64,000 bases of DNA from Nitrospirales bacterium (GTDB lineage: Bacteria > Nitrospirota > Nitrospiria > Nitrospirales > UBA8639). The position numbers and the translations under genes are program-made. Location of the stretch: the NCBI GenBank assembly GCA_029261295.1, contig JAJDBP010000017.1:186001-250000 (forward strand). The letters run 5' to 3'. Below are positions 26,359 through 35,988 of this stretch, piece after piece; within the stretch, counting starts at the first letter, position 1, and each line of letters begins with the position of its first letter. The notes under the pieces were generated by a model. It saw only the letters and a list, made by a program, of their open reading frames with translations. It searched no databases and was not told the origin of the DNA.

Positions 26359-27101
26359 AATTCCCAGTACTCCTTACGCATATCCTTCACCCTCTTTTCG
26401 TGGACTTTCAAATTGCCCCCTTTCCTTTTAAGAATCACTCTTCAATTCCACATCAGTAGTATCGAATAGAGGCCAATTTGTTGGAGGTTTCGAACTTTGA
26501 GATGGGGAAATCGGCGCTTCGAAGTCGACGATTCTAGACAGTGCGCTTTTCGATAATCCCTGTGAATTGGATGATGATCATCAACGGGTAGGGTATGACT
26601 ATTTCCCATGTTTGCCGCCCTACTTTGATTGTCTAAAAGTAGGCAACCCCCATCCCAATGGCTTTGCACCCTCTCAGCCCAAATCCCATGTTTGCTGCCC
26701 TACTTTGATTGACCCAAAGCAGGCAACCTCCATATCCTCACGCTTTTCAATCTTTATCGGCCATCAGGTGGAAAAATTAATATGACAAATGAGCAATAAA
26801 AAAATTTCCCAGGAAATCTAATTCAGGAAAACCTGCTGGCTTATGGCTTGGGGAGAATCGGCGAATCCTCGCATCTGAGATACTCGAGGAACCCTTTCAC
26901 CTCATTCAAAAGACCAAATTTCTTTCAATTATCTTCTTTTTCTCTTGTCCTCTTACATACACAGGCTATTTCCTTAAACTTCTTTAGGCCATTATTGAGT
27001 TCAGTTGCCGAACCCCTCCCTCTCCATACTATGATGAAGAGAATCTCCAAAATTTCGAAACGATTCAAAATTATCCTGTCAGCCATCGTGAGGCGCCACC
27101 C
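26359..27101. other. Long gene-free stretch before histidine kinase
   Basis: About 740 bases. The clear structure is the pair of 49-base repeats at 26605-26733, described separately. Several short frames exist in all directions, none with a binding site or family. The kinase promoter must lie in the right half, where an AT-rich run (26780-26830) is the best candidate. Confidence 0.5.
26605..26733. repeat. Two direct hairpin repeats, 80 bases apart
   Basis: Units at 26605-26653 and 26685-26733, identical at 43 of 49 positions by my count, same orientation. Each contains CCTACTTT and a downstream AAAGTAGG/AAAGCAGG that can pair as a stem. The second unit's change is tolerated as a G-U pair if read from the minus strand, not from the plus strand. 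REP-like element or structured leader; undetermined. Confidence 0.65.
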
Positions 27102-29711
27102 ATGATTTCCATCACACCTGATCCGGTTTTGAAGAAATCGCCCCTCAGTCGCCGATTTTTCATCATCACCTTCATGTTTTCCGGTGTCCTGCTCGGTCTG
27201 TTGACCTACACAGTGATGACTCTTCAAAAAGATAAGTCAACGGCCTTACTCATTGATATAGCCGGCCGTCAACGAATGCTCCTCCAAAAACATCTCAATG
27301 AGGTTTTTCTCACCACGGAAGGACTATCTGCTGACTACCAGTCAACCAGACGACTCCTCCAATCAACACTCAAGGGACTGATAGAAGGCGGAACGGTGCT
27401 ACTCAATTCCGAGACAGGGGAACGCCAACACATCCCCATTCCTTCCACCCAAGAAATTTCTGAAAAACTTAAGGAACAGCGAAGACACATAAATCATCTC
27501 TTCCTGCTTTCGGATGAGTTTCTGTTACTAGGACCAACCCACTCAGATTTCCTCAAACAACTCGAGAACCTTCGGGCAGAACATTCTTTAGCCATTCAGA
27601 TCGCGGACGAAGCGGTTAAACAATTGGATAAATACTCTGAGAACACGATAAGCACAATGGTTAAATGGGAATTCCTTATTGCTTTTTTCGTTGGATTATT
27701 GGGACTGCTTGGCACGAACAAAGGGATTAGAGATGGTCAAAAACTAGAAAAGGAAATTGAGGAACGGAATCGCGTAGAAACCGCGTTGCGAGATAGTGAA
27801 TTATTTTTAAACTCCATCGTTGAAAACATTCCTCATATGATTTTCGTCAAGTCCGCACAGGATCTTCGTTTTGTCAGACTGAATAAGGCAGGAGAGACAC
27901 TCCTCGAACGCTCTAGATTCGAGCTTTTGAACAAGACGGACTATGACATGTTTCCCAAAGAGCAGGCTGATTTCTTTTCAACTAAAGATCAAGAAGTCTT
28001 AGCTGGGAAAAAACTAGTAGACATTTGCGAGGAGCCGATTCAAACGAAATCAAACGGGTTGCGCTATTTGCATACAAAGAAAATACCTCTTTGCGATGAG
28101 CAGGGGCATCCTCAATACCTTTTAGGAATTTCGGAAGATATTTCCACCCGCAAGGAAGCAGAAAAAGCCTTACAAGAATGGAAAGCATTGACTGACAGTA
28201 TGTTAGGACAATTACCAAAGGGATTTGCCTATCGTTGTCTCAATGACAAAAATTGGTCAATCATCTACATAAGCGAGGGAATAGAAGAAGTTACGGGGTT
28301 TCCGGTTTCGGCGCTTCTAAGTGGATCGATTACCTACGATACCCTAATGGCCCCCGGAGAAAATGAACGAGTCTGGCCTATAGTCCAGGACGCGCTCGCC
28401 AAACGCATTCCTTACGAGAATGAACATCGGATCATCACTCGTGACGGAAAAATGAAATGGATCCTAGCCCGTGGCCGGTTTATTTTCGATGAGACAGGAA
28501 AACTTCTGCATCTTGATGGGTTAAATGTTGATATTACCGAGCATAAAGAAAACGAAGAAAATCTTCGTGCTAGCGAATCCCGCTTCCGAACCTTGGTAAA
28601 TCACGTTCCGTTCTGTATACACGAAATTGAGTTAAACGGAAAAATTAGTTCAATGAATCAGGCTGGGCAAAAAATGATAGAAATCAAAAATGAATCTCAA
28701 GTAATCGGTCGTTCGTACCTGGAATTAGCCGAGGAACGCGATCACGAGCGAATCAGGAGGTATTTTACGCAAGCTATCCAAGGCCAGCCTGTGGCCTGCG
28801 AATTCAATGTGACAACACACGGCAATGTAAACTTTTTCACAAAGAGTTTTATCCCTATTCGAGGGAATGACGGAACCGTTTCGAAAATCGTAGGAATTTC
28901 TGAGGATATTACTGAACGAAAGCGAGCAGAAGAACGATTTCGCGAAAGCGAAGCCAAACGAATTGATGCCCTTCGCCAGAGTGATGAACTCAAGTCAGCC
29001 TTACTCTCTTCAGTATCCCATGAATTACGCACACCTCTTACGGCGATAAAGGCATCAGTATCAAGCATATTAGGGCATACGCCTAGCGGCATGAGTATCA
29101 TGCAACAAGAGTTTCTCAATGGCATTGACCTAGAAATCAATTATATGAGTCGACTTGTGGATAATCTTTTGGACATGTCTCAAATTGAAGCTGGCACTCT
29201 TGTGCCTCATCAAGAATGGCATCCTCTTGAGGATCTGGTAGAAGGCGCGCTTCGCCATACCGAACAAACATTCACACAAAAGAATATCAAAATACTTTTT
29301 CCAGAAAATGTTCCTCCCGTGTATGTCGATGCCTTAGGCATTCAACAAGTCCTTATCAACCTGTTAGATAATGCGGCTAAATACTCTTCGCCAGAGTCCT
29401 CAATTCAACTCGAGGTCTACCAAAAAACCCAACAAATTATCATACAAATATCTAATGAGGGCGAACCAATCCCAACACAGGAAATAGACCGAATCTTCGA
29501 TCGCTTCTATCGTTGTCAACCACAACGCCGCCAACCTGTCCGTGGCACTGGTTTAGGCTTAGCCATTTGCAAAGGAATCATCGAGGCACATGGGGGACAG
29601 ATTCTTGCTCACTCTAGCGACTCAAAAGTCACTATCACGATTCACCTTCCAGTGACAGAATCCATGGAAAGCTTTTCCCTTGAAGGGCTTTGCAAAGACC
29701 ATCAACAATGA
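27102..29711 (+). CDS. PilJ-type/PAS hybrid sensor histidine kinase
   Basis: 869 residues. Membrane helices at about 19-40 and 187-205 enclose a PilJ/NarX-type four-helix sensor beginning 'DIAGRQRMLLQKHL' (52-65). Then come three PAS domains (about 225-345, 355-480, 490-610). HisKA has 'SVSHELRTPLTAIKA' with phosphorylated His640. HATPase_c has an N-box 'NLLDNAAKYS' near 755 and 'GTGLGLAIC' near 817. The kinase core resembles KdpD. It overlaps the response regulator by ATGA, so they form a two-component pair. The ligand is unknown; PilJ-type sensors in NarX bind nitrate/nitrite, which is suggestive only. Confidence 0.9.
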   Translation: MISITPDPVLKKSPLSRRFFIITFMFSGVLLGLLTYTVMTLQKDKSTALLIDIAGRQRMLLQKHLNEVFLTTEGLSADYQSTRRLLQSTLKGLIEGGTVLLNSETGERQHIPIPSTQEISEKLKEQRRHINHLFLLSDEFLLLGPTHSDFLKQLENLRAEHSLAIQIADEAVKQLDKYSENTISTMVKWEFLIAFFVGLLGLLGTNKGIRDGQKLEKEIEERNRVETALRDSELFLNSIVENIPHMIFVKSAQDLRFVRLNKAGETLLERSRFELLNKTDYDMFPKEQADFFSTKDQEVLAGKKLVDICEEPIQTKSNGLRYLHTKKIPLCDEQGHPQYLLGISEDISTRKEAEKALQEWKALTDSMLGQLPKGFAYRCLNDKNWSIIYISEGIEEVTGFPVSALLSGSITYDTLMAPGENERVWPIVQDALAKRIPYENEHRIITRDGKMKWILARGRFIFDETGKLLHLDGLNVDITEHKENEENLRASESRFRTLVNHVPFCIHEIELNGKISSMNQAGQKMIEIKNESQVIGRSYLELAEERDHERIRRYFTQAIQGQPVACEFNVTTHGNVNFFTKSFIPIRGNDGTVSKIVGISEDITERKRAEERFRESEAKRIDALRQSDELKSALLSSVSHELRTPLTAIKASVSSILGHTPSGMSIMQQEFLNGIDLEINYMSRLVDNLLDMSQIEAGTLVPHQEWHPLEDLVEGALRHTEQTFTQKNIKILFPENVPPVYVDALGIQQVLINLLDNAAKYSSPESSIQLEVYQKTQQIIIQISNEGEPIPTQEIDRIFDRFYRCQPQRRQPVRGTGLGLAICKGIIEAHGGQILAHSSDSKVTITIHLPVTESMESFSLEGLCKDHQQ

Positions 29712-30418
29712 TCCATCAAGGGGCACGCATACTCGTCGTAGATGACGAACCACAAATCCGCCGTTCACTACAAGTCAATTTTGAAATGAAGAACTACGCC
29801 GTGCGATCGGTAGCTTCCGGCGAAGAGGCCTTAGCAACCGCAACCCGATGGAAACCAGATCTTGTCATCATTGATCTCCTTCTACCTTCCATGGACGGCA
29901 TTGAACTCACTCGTATTATACGCTTGGAATCATCAGTCCCCATCATTATTCTTTCTGCCCTCGGGGATGAACACAAAAAGGTGGAGGCTCTTGAATGTGG
30001 GGCGGACGATTATGTCACAAAACCCTTTGGGATGGAGGAATTACTAGCCAGAGTCCGATCAGCTCTACGAAGAACGGTCATGTTATCTGGCGTAGAGCCG
30101 GTTTTTAGAAGTACGGCTCTCTCCGTCAACTTTGAACGACGCGAGGTGCGACTAGAGGACGAACTCGTTAAGCTCACCCCGACTGAATATGACCTCTTAA
30201 AATATATGATTCAGAATGCCGGGAAAGTACTCACACACCGAACACTTTTGACCGCCATTTGGGGCGAGGCGTATGCCAATCAAGCCCAATATCTTCGGGT
30301 CTTCATTGGACAACTCAGGAAAAAGCTCGAACGAAATACCGCACGGCCGAAATACATTCTGACTGACCCCGGAGTTGGCTATCGTTTTGCCAATGAGTGT
30401 CAAGAAGAAAATTTCTGA
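29708..30418 (+). CDS. OmpR/KdpE-type response regulator
   Basis: 236 residues from the ATG at 29708, which overlaps the kinase stop (ATGA). Receiver domain with acidic pair DDE (12-14), phosphoacceptor Asp56, the Ser of 'IILSAL' and Lys in 'VTKPF'. A winged-helix DNA-binding domain (about 138-233) ends 'TDPGVGYRF', typical of the OmpR/KdpE class. It is the cognate regulator of the kinase at 27102. No kdpFABC genes are adjacent, so a potassium role is not supported. A terminator follows directly. Confidence 0.92.
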   Translation: MIHQGARILVVDDEPQIRRSLQVNFEMKNYAVRSVASGEEALATATRWKPDLVIIDLLLPSMDGIELTRIIRLESSVPIIILSALGDEHKKVEALECGADDYVTKPFGMEELLARVRSALRRTVMLSGVEPVFRSTALSVNFERREVRLEDELVKLTPTEYDLLKYMIQNAGKVLTHRTLLTAIWGEAYANQAQYLRVFIGQLRKKLERNTARPKYILTDPGVGYRFANECQEENF

Positions 30419-30429
30419 GATACCTTCCC

Positions 30430-30456
30430 AAAAAACCATTTCTGTATTGGTTTTTT
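30430..30456 (+). terminator. Rho-independent terminator of kinase-regulator operon
   Basis: Stem AAAAAACCA (30430-30438) with TGGTTTTTT (30448-30456), 9-base loop, continuing T run. It begins 12 bases after the regulator stop. The rest of the gap to 30727 has no gene. Confidence 0.75.
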
Positions 30457-30727
30457 TTCTAAGAGAATTTTTATTCTCTTTCCTAACCCTTTTTCAACTC
30501 TCCATCTCTCTTCTCGTTCACAAAGTACTTCGCTTTCTCCATCGTGAAGTTTCTCAATCAAATCACGATGCCGCCAGTTGGACTACCATTAAAAACCATG
30601 ATCAACACTAAATCTTTATGGAATCTTTATAACTTCTGTGCAGAGTAAACATAGTCCCTTTATACCGATCGGAGGTATTCTTTAAGCGTAGAAAGATTTG
30701 CTGTTTCCCGTGCTCAAGGTCCCCCAC

Positions 30728-31123
30728 ATGGCACTTTCCCTCTTAGTCGTCGAAGATGAACCAGACATCAGTTGCATGTTACAAGATCGCCTGTCTTTTT
30801 TTGGATATTATGTGACATTAGCAATGAACGGGACCGAAGGAATCTCCATACTCGAGAGAATGGCCATCGACGGAATTCTCTTAGATATTCACATGCCCGT
30901 GATGGACGGGTTGACGATGTTACGCCAAATCCATGATCGATACCCTCTTGTACCCGTTATGGCCATGAGCACCGAAACAAACAAAGAAAAATTAATTCAA
31001 GCAATCGAACTTGGTGCCAAGGACTATTTACTCAAACCCATCAATGTCGATCTCCTATTCAAAAAATGTTCTCTAATTTTTTCAGAAAGGGTACAGCAAA
31101 AAGGATTGCAAGACTCACCATAA
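30728..31123 (+). CDS. Receiver-only response regulator
   Basis: 131 residues, one CheY-like domain: acidic DE pair at 10-11, phosphoacceptor Asp53 in 'ILLDIHMP', 'MAMSTETN' for the switch Thr/Ser, and Lys in 'LLKPI'. No output domain. A TTG at 30698 also opens the frame, but ATG 30728 matches the family start. It is followed by another receiver gene after about 40 bases, so both likely share a transcript and act by phosphotransfer or protein contact. Confidence 0.85.
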   Translation: MALSLLVVEDEPDISCMLQDRLSFFGYYVTLAMNGTEGISILERMAIDGILLDIHMPVMDGLTMLRQIHDRYPLVPVMAMSTETNKEKLIQAIELGAKDYLLKPINVDLLFKKCSLIFSERVQQKGLQDSP

Positions 31124-31164
31124 GGCTCTACACGTGCGTCACCGGATATCAGCCAGGTGTAGGA

Positions 31165-31542
31165 ATGAAAAGAATTCTCATTGTTGATGATTTTGAATCA
31201 GGACGATTAGTACTCCGAGAAAGGCTGGAACTGGAGGGATATGCCTGCCAAGAAGTGGAGAATGGGCTAGAGGCCCTAGAAACATTACAGGCTAAGACAT
31301 TTGATCTTGTCATCACGGACAACAAAATGCCCAAGATGACGGGTTTAGAATTAATTCAAGCTCTTACCCAACAACCAAAAGACCAACAACCAACCATTAT
31401 TCTTCTAACGGGCCACCCGTCACTAGAGGTCTATAAAGAAGCCAGGAGAGCCAAAGTATTTGCTATTTTCAAAAAACCCTATGATTTCCAGGAACTTATT
31501 TTAAAAATACACAGCGCCCTGGAATATCGTGAGAAGCCCTAG
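31165..31542 (+). CDS. Receiver-only response regulator
   Basis: 125 residues: DD pair at 8-9, phosphoacceptor Asp52 in 'VITDNKMPKMTG', 'ILLTGHPS' and 'FKKPYDF' with the conserved Lys. The start follows AGGTGTAGGA. Its sequence differs clearly from its neighbour, so this is not a recent duplication. Partner kinase may be the PAS kinase upstream; unproven. Confidence 0.87.
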   Translation: MKRILIVDDFESGRLVLRERLELEGYACQEVENGLEALETLQAKTFDLVITDNKMPKMTGLELIQALTQQPKDQQPTIILLTGHPSLEVYKEARRAKVFAIFKKPYDFQELILKIHSALEYREKP

Positions 31543-31670
31543 GCGATGATATCCCTCAGAGGTCATTTTTTCAACGACTAGGAAATAAAACTACATTAGT
31601 TTGATTAACGAGACAGGCATTGATGCCTATAAGGTAAGCAGAGGCGAATTAATGGCTATGGCAGTGGGTC

Positions 31671-32678
31671 TTATACAGCTAGTTTTTCGGAGTCGGCGCC
31701 TTCTTTCGATTCGTTTGGCGAAGATTGGTTCATGACCCATGCCGGCACTGGACGGATATCCCAAATGAGGCCGCAGGCTTGAAGCCCCAGTAAGCCATAA
31801 TACGTGAGGTCTATTTCCCACCACCGAAAACCTTGCCGAGCTGAGCTTGAATATTGATGATGATTGTTGTGCCAGCCCTCCCCCAATGTGATCAGGGCAA
31901 GAAGGGCATTATTTCGACTGTTATCAGAAGTGGCATATCGTCGAGTCCCGAATCGATGAGACAGCGAGTTAATAGTGAAAGTGCCATGCCATAGCGCTAC
32001 CGTGGAAACAACAAATCCCCAAACAAACATTTGCCATCCATCTGTGCCTAATTGAGGATAAAAATTCCCCAGCCCTGCTCCAAACAGAAACAAACTGACC
32101 CCCAAGGCAATAGGAACCAACACATCATACCGATTGAGAAAACGTAATTCGGGGTAGCACGCAAAATCCTTAATGCGGTTGAACTTCGTCGCAAGCTGAT
32201 TTTGCGCTAAAAACCAACCCATATGACTCCACCACAGTCCGTGATGCACAGGAGAGTGAACATCTGTCGGTTGGTCTGGTTGAGCATGATGAACACGATG
32301 ATTCGCCGCCCACCATAAGGGACCACGCTGAGCTGCCGATGCTCCAATTATGGCTAACACCAACTGCATCCCTCGTGAGGTCTTAAACGTTCGATGGGAA
32401 AAATAACGATGATAAAATCCAGTGATCGCAAACATACGCAAGACATACAAGAACACCGCCGTCCCAACGGCCACCGGGCTCCAGCCAACTAAAAACACAG
32501 AGAGGACGGCAAGATGTAAGAGAAAAAACGGGATGGTCCGGACTCGATCCATTTCCTTGCTATTGTTATCGAAAGACAATCCGACCCCGTGATCGCCGTC
32601 GATGCAGCGCCGCATCCCCTTCCAAAAGCACAAAAACATTCGGCGTAATCCTGAAATGGTTTCAGTATCATTTTTCAT
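31671..32678 (-). CDS. Acyl-CoA/acyl-lipid desaturase (delta-9 type)
   Basis: 335 residues. Membrane di-iron desaturase with three histidine boxes: HRYFSH, HRVHH and HNNHH ('EGWHNNHHQYSSSARQGFRWWEID'). Four hydrophobic segments in two pairs. It introduces a cis double bond into fatty acyl chains, adjusting membrane fluidity. ATG 32678 has GAGGA 9 bases upstream; a TTG at 32687 sits too close to that site. Electron donor is probably ferredoxin or cytochrome, not fused here. Confidence 0.92.
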   Translation of the reverse strand: MKNDTETISGLRRMFLCFWKGMRRCIDGDHGVGLSFDNNSKEMDRVRTIPFFLLHLAVLSVFLVGWSPVAVGTAVFLYVLRMFAITGFYHRYFSHRTFKTSRGMQLVLAIIGASAAQRGPLWWAANHRVHHAQPDQPTDVHSPVHHGLWWSHMGWFLAQNQLATKFNRIKDFACYPELRFLNRYDVLVPIALGVSLFLFGAGLGNFYPQLGTDGWQMFVWGFVVSTVALWHGTFTINSLSHRFGTRRYATSDNSRNNALLALITLGEGWHNNHHQYSSSARQGFRWWEIDLTYYGLLGLQACGLIWDIRPVPAWVMNQSSPNESKEGADSEKLAV

Positions 32679-33134
32679 ACTGGGCAATTCCTCGTTTTGG
32701 GCAGGAGGAGGTCGCGCAACATTCCTCCATACTTTTCATGAAATTATAAAGTAGGGATTTTTGTATTCCTCCCTTAAGAATTAAGGGGGAATTTTCAAAC
32801 CTCAAAAGATAAACTGGATGGATCCCCTCTTGCAACTATTAATTTTCATACATATCCACAGATATTGAAAAAAAATCTTCTATTGGAGAACATAGAATAA
32901 ATCGAGGCTGTCCCCAACAATCAATGCTTTTCCTTACTATCATTGGGTCTTGAATCTATAGAAATGATGATGAAGAATGGACACCCTGATTAATGCGGAA
33001 CAGTTATCTTATAGCTTAATCTAACAAACCCGCTCAATCAACCAAAATTTTGAGAACAGTCCCCTTTCCACCCAATAAAAATGCAGATGTGTAAGAAAAA
33101 ATGAAAAATCGGAGGCCATGAGAAATCAGCAAAA
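32679..33134. other. Intergenic, no gene seen
   Basis: About 455 bases between two minus-strand genes. Expected to hold the desaturase promoter on the left side and the symporter operon terminator on the right, but neither is clear to me. Confidence 0.5.
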
Positions 33135-34847
33135 TTAGTGCTGAATCGGAACATGGCATGTTCCACTCGGGGAACGAATATCCTCAATCATGTTCTGAAC
33201 CTCAAGTGGTGGTGGTGGAGTGAATCGACTCACGGTGATCGCCACCATAAAGTTTAGGACCATGCCAATAGTCCCAATTCCTTCAGGGCTGATGCCAAAC
33301 AACCATTGATCGGCAGTCGCGGTCGGATCGATAAAACGGAACCAAATGATATACGCCGAGGTAAATCCGATTCCAAGAAGCATCCCTGCAATCGCCCCTT
33401 CTTTCGTTGTGCGTTTATCAAATATCCCAAGCAACAAGATCGGGAAAAAACTTGCTGCCGCCAGGCCAAAGGCAAAGGCCACGACTTGCGCCACAAATCC
33501 AGGAGGATAAATCCCAAGAAACCCAGCCACAATCACCGCAAACGCTGCCGCAATACGCGCCATACGCAATTCCACATGTTGAGGCATGCTTTTCCACATG
33601 ACAGATTTCAAGAGATCATGGGAGACCGAAGCAGAAATCACGAGCAAAAGACCTGCCGCAGTCGAAAGAGCGGCAGCCAGGCCACCAGCAGCCACGAGTG
33701 CCACGACCCAAGCAGGGAGTTTGGCAATTTCAGGATTAGCAAGGACCATAATATCTCGATCCACGGTGAGTTCATTTGTGGCAGCGTTGCCACTGTATTG
33801 AATCATCCCATCCCCATTACGATCATTGAACACAATCAGCCCTGTCCCCTCCCAGCTCTTAAACCATTCAGGCGCATCAGCATACGATTTCTCATTGAGC
33901 GTCTCAATCATGTTCACACGAGCAAAGGCACTCACAGCCGGCGCCGTGGTGTAGAGGAGTCCAATAAAGATCAACGCCCACATGGCGCTCCACCGAGCCG
34001 CACGCGCATTAGGAACGGTGTAGAAGCGAATCAGCACATGCGGCAGACCGGCTGTACCGACCATCAACGCCATGGTGATGGCCAGGACATCCACCATGCT
34101 CTTCTTCCCGTTAACCCACGCTCCGGTATATTCGGGAAGACCTAAATCACGATGGATGGTGTCTAGAGTTTCAAGAAGGGCCATCCCGGCATACTGCCCT
34201 TCAAGCATGGTTGAGCCAAACCCGATTTGTGGAATAGCCCAGCCAGTCATCTTCCATGAAATCGCCACGGCCGGAATCAAATACGCCACAATTAATACAC
34301 AGAATTGGGCAACTTGCGTATAGGTAATGCCTCGCATTCCACCGACCACAGCGTAAAAAAACACGATGCCCACGCCGATCAAGACACCAATGGTCACGTC
34401 GACTTCGAGAAAGCGTGAGAAAACCACACCAACTCCGCGCATCTGGCCAGCCACATAGGTGAACGACACAAAAATCGCACAGAAGACGGCAATGACACGA
34501 GCAGTTTGAGAATAGTAACGATCACCGACAAACTCAGGGATCGTATAGCGACCGTATTTTCGAAGATACGGGGCAAGCAGCAAGGCCAAGAGCACATACC
34601 CACCGGTCCAACCCATAAGGTAGATGGTGCCCGTATATCCCATGAACGAGATCAGGCCAGCCATAGAGATAAACGAAGCGGCACTCATCCAGTCGGCAGC
34701 GGTGGCCATGCCATTCGCGAGTGGAGGGACTCCCCGTCCCGCGACGTAAAACCCAGAGGTCGACCCTACGCGACTCCAAATGGCAATCCCAATGTACAGG
34801 GAAAAAGTAATGCCGACGAGCAAGTACGTCCATTCCTGAATAGTCAC
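33135..34847 (-). CDS. Sodium:solute symporter, large subunit (VC_2705 subfamily)
   Basis: 570 residues, about 13 membrane helices of the SSS/LeuT fold. It has the SSS N-terminal pattern 'GFYVAGRGVPPLANGMATAADWMSAASFIS', with the sodium-site region in the first helix, and the late 'AAALSTAAGLLLVISASVSHDL' helix with Ser/Thr at the second sodium site. Closest class is ActP-like carriers of small monocarboxylates such as acetate. It overlaps the small subunit by ATGA and is last in its operon. Substrate is inferred from family only. Confidence 0.9.
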   Translation of the reverse strand: MTIQEWTYLLVGITFSLYIGIAIWSRVGSTSGFYVAGRGVPPLANGMATAADWMSAASFISMAGLISFMGYTGTIYLMGWTGGYVLLALLLAPYLRKYGRYTIPEFVGDRYYSQTARVIAVFCAIFVSFTYVAGQMRGVGVVFSRFLEVDVTIGVLIGVGIVFFYAVVGGMRGITYTQVAQFCVLIVAYLIPAVAISWKMTGWAIPQIGFGSTMLEGQYAGMALLETLDTIHRDLGLPEYTGAWVNGKKSMVDVLAITMALMVGTAGLPHVLIRFYTVPNARAARWSAMWALIFIGLLYTTAPAVSAFARVNMIETLNEKSYADAPEWFKSWEGTGLIVFNDRNGDGMIQYSGNAATNELTVDRDIMVLANPEIAKLPAWVVALVAAGGLAAALSTAAGLLLVISASVSHDLLKSVMWKSMPQHVELRMARIAAAFAVIVAGFLGIYPPGFVAQVVAFAFGLAAASFFPILLLGIFDKRTTKEGAIAGMLLGIGFTSAYIIWFRFIDPTATADQWLFGISPEGIGTIGMVLNFMVAITVSRFTPPPPLEVQNMIEDIRSPSGTCHVPIQH

Positions 34848-35182
34848 TCAGACGTCTCCGAAAAACCTGTGGAATCAGAAGAAGCTGGGGCGGACTCTAC
34901 CCCATGACGTCGGTCGATTCGATCCATCCCAAACGCGTAGACAAGGGTCAGAATAATAAAGACAAAGATGGAACCTTGTTGAGCAAACCAGAAACCCAAG
35001 GGAAACCCACCAAGATGGAATTGATTCAACGGTTCCACAAACACAATACCCAGAAGATAGGAAACCACAAACCAGATCAAAAGCAGCACCGCCATCAAAC
35101 GAAGGTTCTCATGCCAATGAGCATGTGCCGATCGTTGTTTAGGAGTTTCCGGGAGTTTGTCTGGTGAAGATGGAGAACTCAA
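34844..35182 (-). CDS. Symporter small subunit (DUF4212)
   Basis: 112 residues with two membrane helices (about 30-50 and 68-88). 'HWHENLRLMAVLLLIWFVVSY' and 'FPLGFWFAQQGSIFVFIILTLVYA' are the signature of the small subunit that accompanies VC_2705-type sodium symporters. The C-terminal tail is polar. Stop and the next start overlap (ATGA), so the two subunits are translationally coupled. Confidence 0.92.
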   Translation of the reverse strand: MSSPSSPDKLPETPKQRSAHAHWHENLRLMAVLLLIWFVVSYLLGIVFVEPLNQFHLGGFPLGFWFAQQGSIFVFIILTLVYAFGMDRIDRRHGVESAPASSDSTGFSETSE

Positions 35183-35239
35183 TCAATGATTCCTATAGAT
35201 TTATCTTGCAGGGGGACAGGCTAACACCTTGGCAGACGT

Positions 35240-35464
35240 TTAAACGCCAATCCATAAGAATCCATAGATAATAAAAATGGCGGCAACAATCGCCACAAGG
35301 GTCGAAAAAACTCCTAAGTGGTGAGATTTCAACCAACCCAATTGGCCAACACCCAAAAGGAAGGAAAGAATTCCGATGGACATGGTCCACTCAATGACAC
35401 TGATCGAAAAATCAAAATCGAGAACCTCCGAACTCTCAGCAAATTTCAGAAGGACCGGAACCAT
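35240..35464 (-). CDS. Small membrane protein upstream of symporter operon
   Basis: 74 residues with two hydrophobic segments ('WTMSIGILSFLLGVGQLG' and 'LVAIVAAIFIIYGFLWIG'). The ATG at 35464 comes 3 bases after the stop of the preceding small gene, so it relies on coupled translation. Same strand as the symporter genes, 57 bases before the small subunit. No family recognised. Confidence 0.55.
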   Translation of the reverse strand: MVPVLLKFAESSEVLDFDFSISVIEWTMSIGILSFLLGVGQLGWLKSHHLGVFSTLVAIVAAIFIIYGFLWIGV

Positions 35465-35467
35465 TTG

Positions 35468-35686
35468 TCAGGCACTGGCATACACCACCAATATGAGAAA
35501 AGTACAAGTGGAGAACAGGAAGGTACCAATCACATAGTTGGTGAGAGGATGAGAATCATTGCCGGCTGACAGTCGGGCAAGCACGGTGACTGACGCCGCG
35601 ACGAAAAGAGCACCCACAAATGAAATGGGTTCAGCAACACCCGACACTAATCCTTGAAATTCTTGTACGCCCGTTTCTTCTTCCAC
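35468..35686 (-). CDS. Small membrane protein, first of symporter cluster
   Basis: 72 residues, two hydrophobic segments ('ISFVGALFVAASVTVLA' and 'YVIGTFLFSTCTFLILVVYA'). The start is a GTG without a good ribosome binding site, so the exact start is uncertain. It is followed 3 bases later by another two-helix protein. I suspect a co-transcribed set with the symporter. Family not recognised. Confidence 0.5.
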   Translation of the reverse strand: MEEETGVQEFQGLVSGVAEPISFVGALFVAASVTVLARLSAGNDSHPLTNYVIGTFLFSTCTFLILVVYASA

Positions 35687-35988
35687 GTGTTGACAAAAGT
35701 TAGATGTAGTCGAAATGCAGTGGGCGTTATCTCGAAATCGGGGATTTAGTGAGTAACTTCCAGCACCTACCCAGCAATATGATAATTATGGCTCATTCTC
35801 CTGGTTGAGTCACTTTTTGTTTATGACCTCATTGGATTCATTAAAGATCAATATGGCTTGTGCGTGATACCCCCCGGGGTCCGGCCTTTGAGGTCTGAAG
35901 ATTTTCTTTGACCCTGACCTGACCTCCAGTGGTACACTTCTCACTTAATTGTTTTATATAAAAATATTCCATCATAAGGAGGTTTTTT
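35687..35988. other. Divergent promoter region
   Basis: Separates the symporter cluster from the beta-propeller gene. AAGGAGG at 35977-35983 is the latter's ribosome binding site. A CCCCCCGGGG block near 35868 is GC-rich but no hairpin with a clear role is seen. Confidence 0.5.

Noticed and set aside
26605-26733. CRISPR array
   Set aside because: Only two units of 49 bases with internal hairpins and no cas genes; spacing of one interval does not make an array.
29708-30418. Potassium-sensing KdpDE system
   Set aside because: Sequence is KdpE-like, but the partner kinase has a PilJ-type/PAS sensor and no kdpFABC genes are near.
33306-34145. Long plus-strand frame (279 codons) opposite the sodium symporter
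   Set aside because: It is antisense to a clearly conserved membrane protein, has a highly basic and repetitive composition, and lacks a ribosome binding site.
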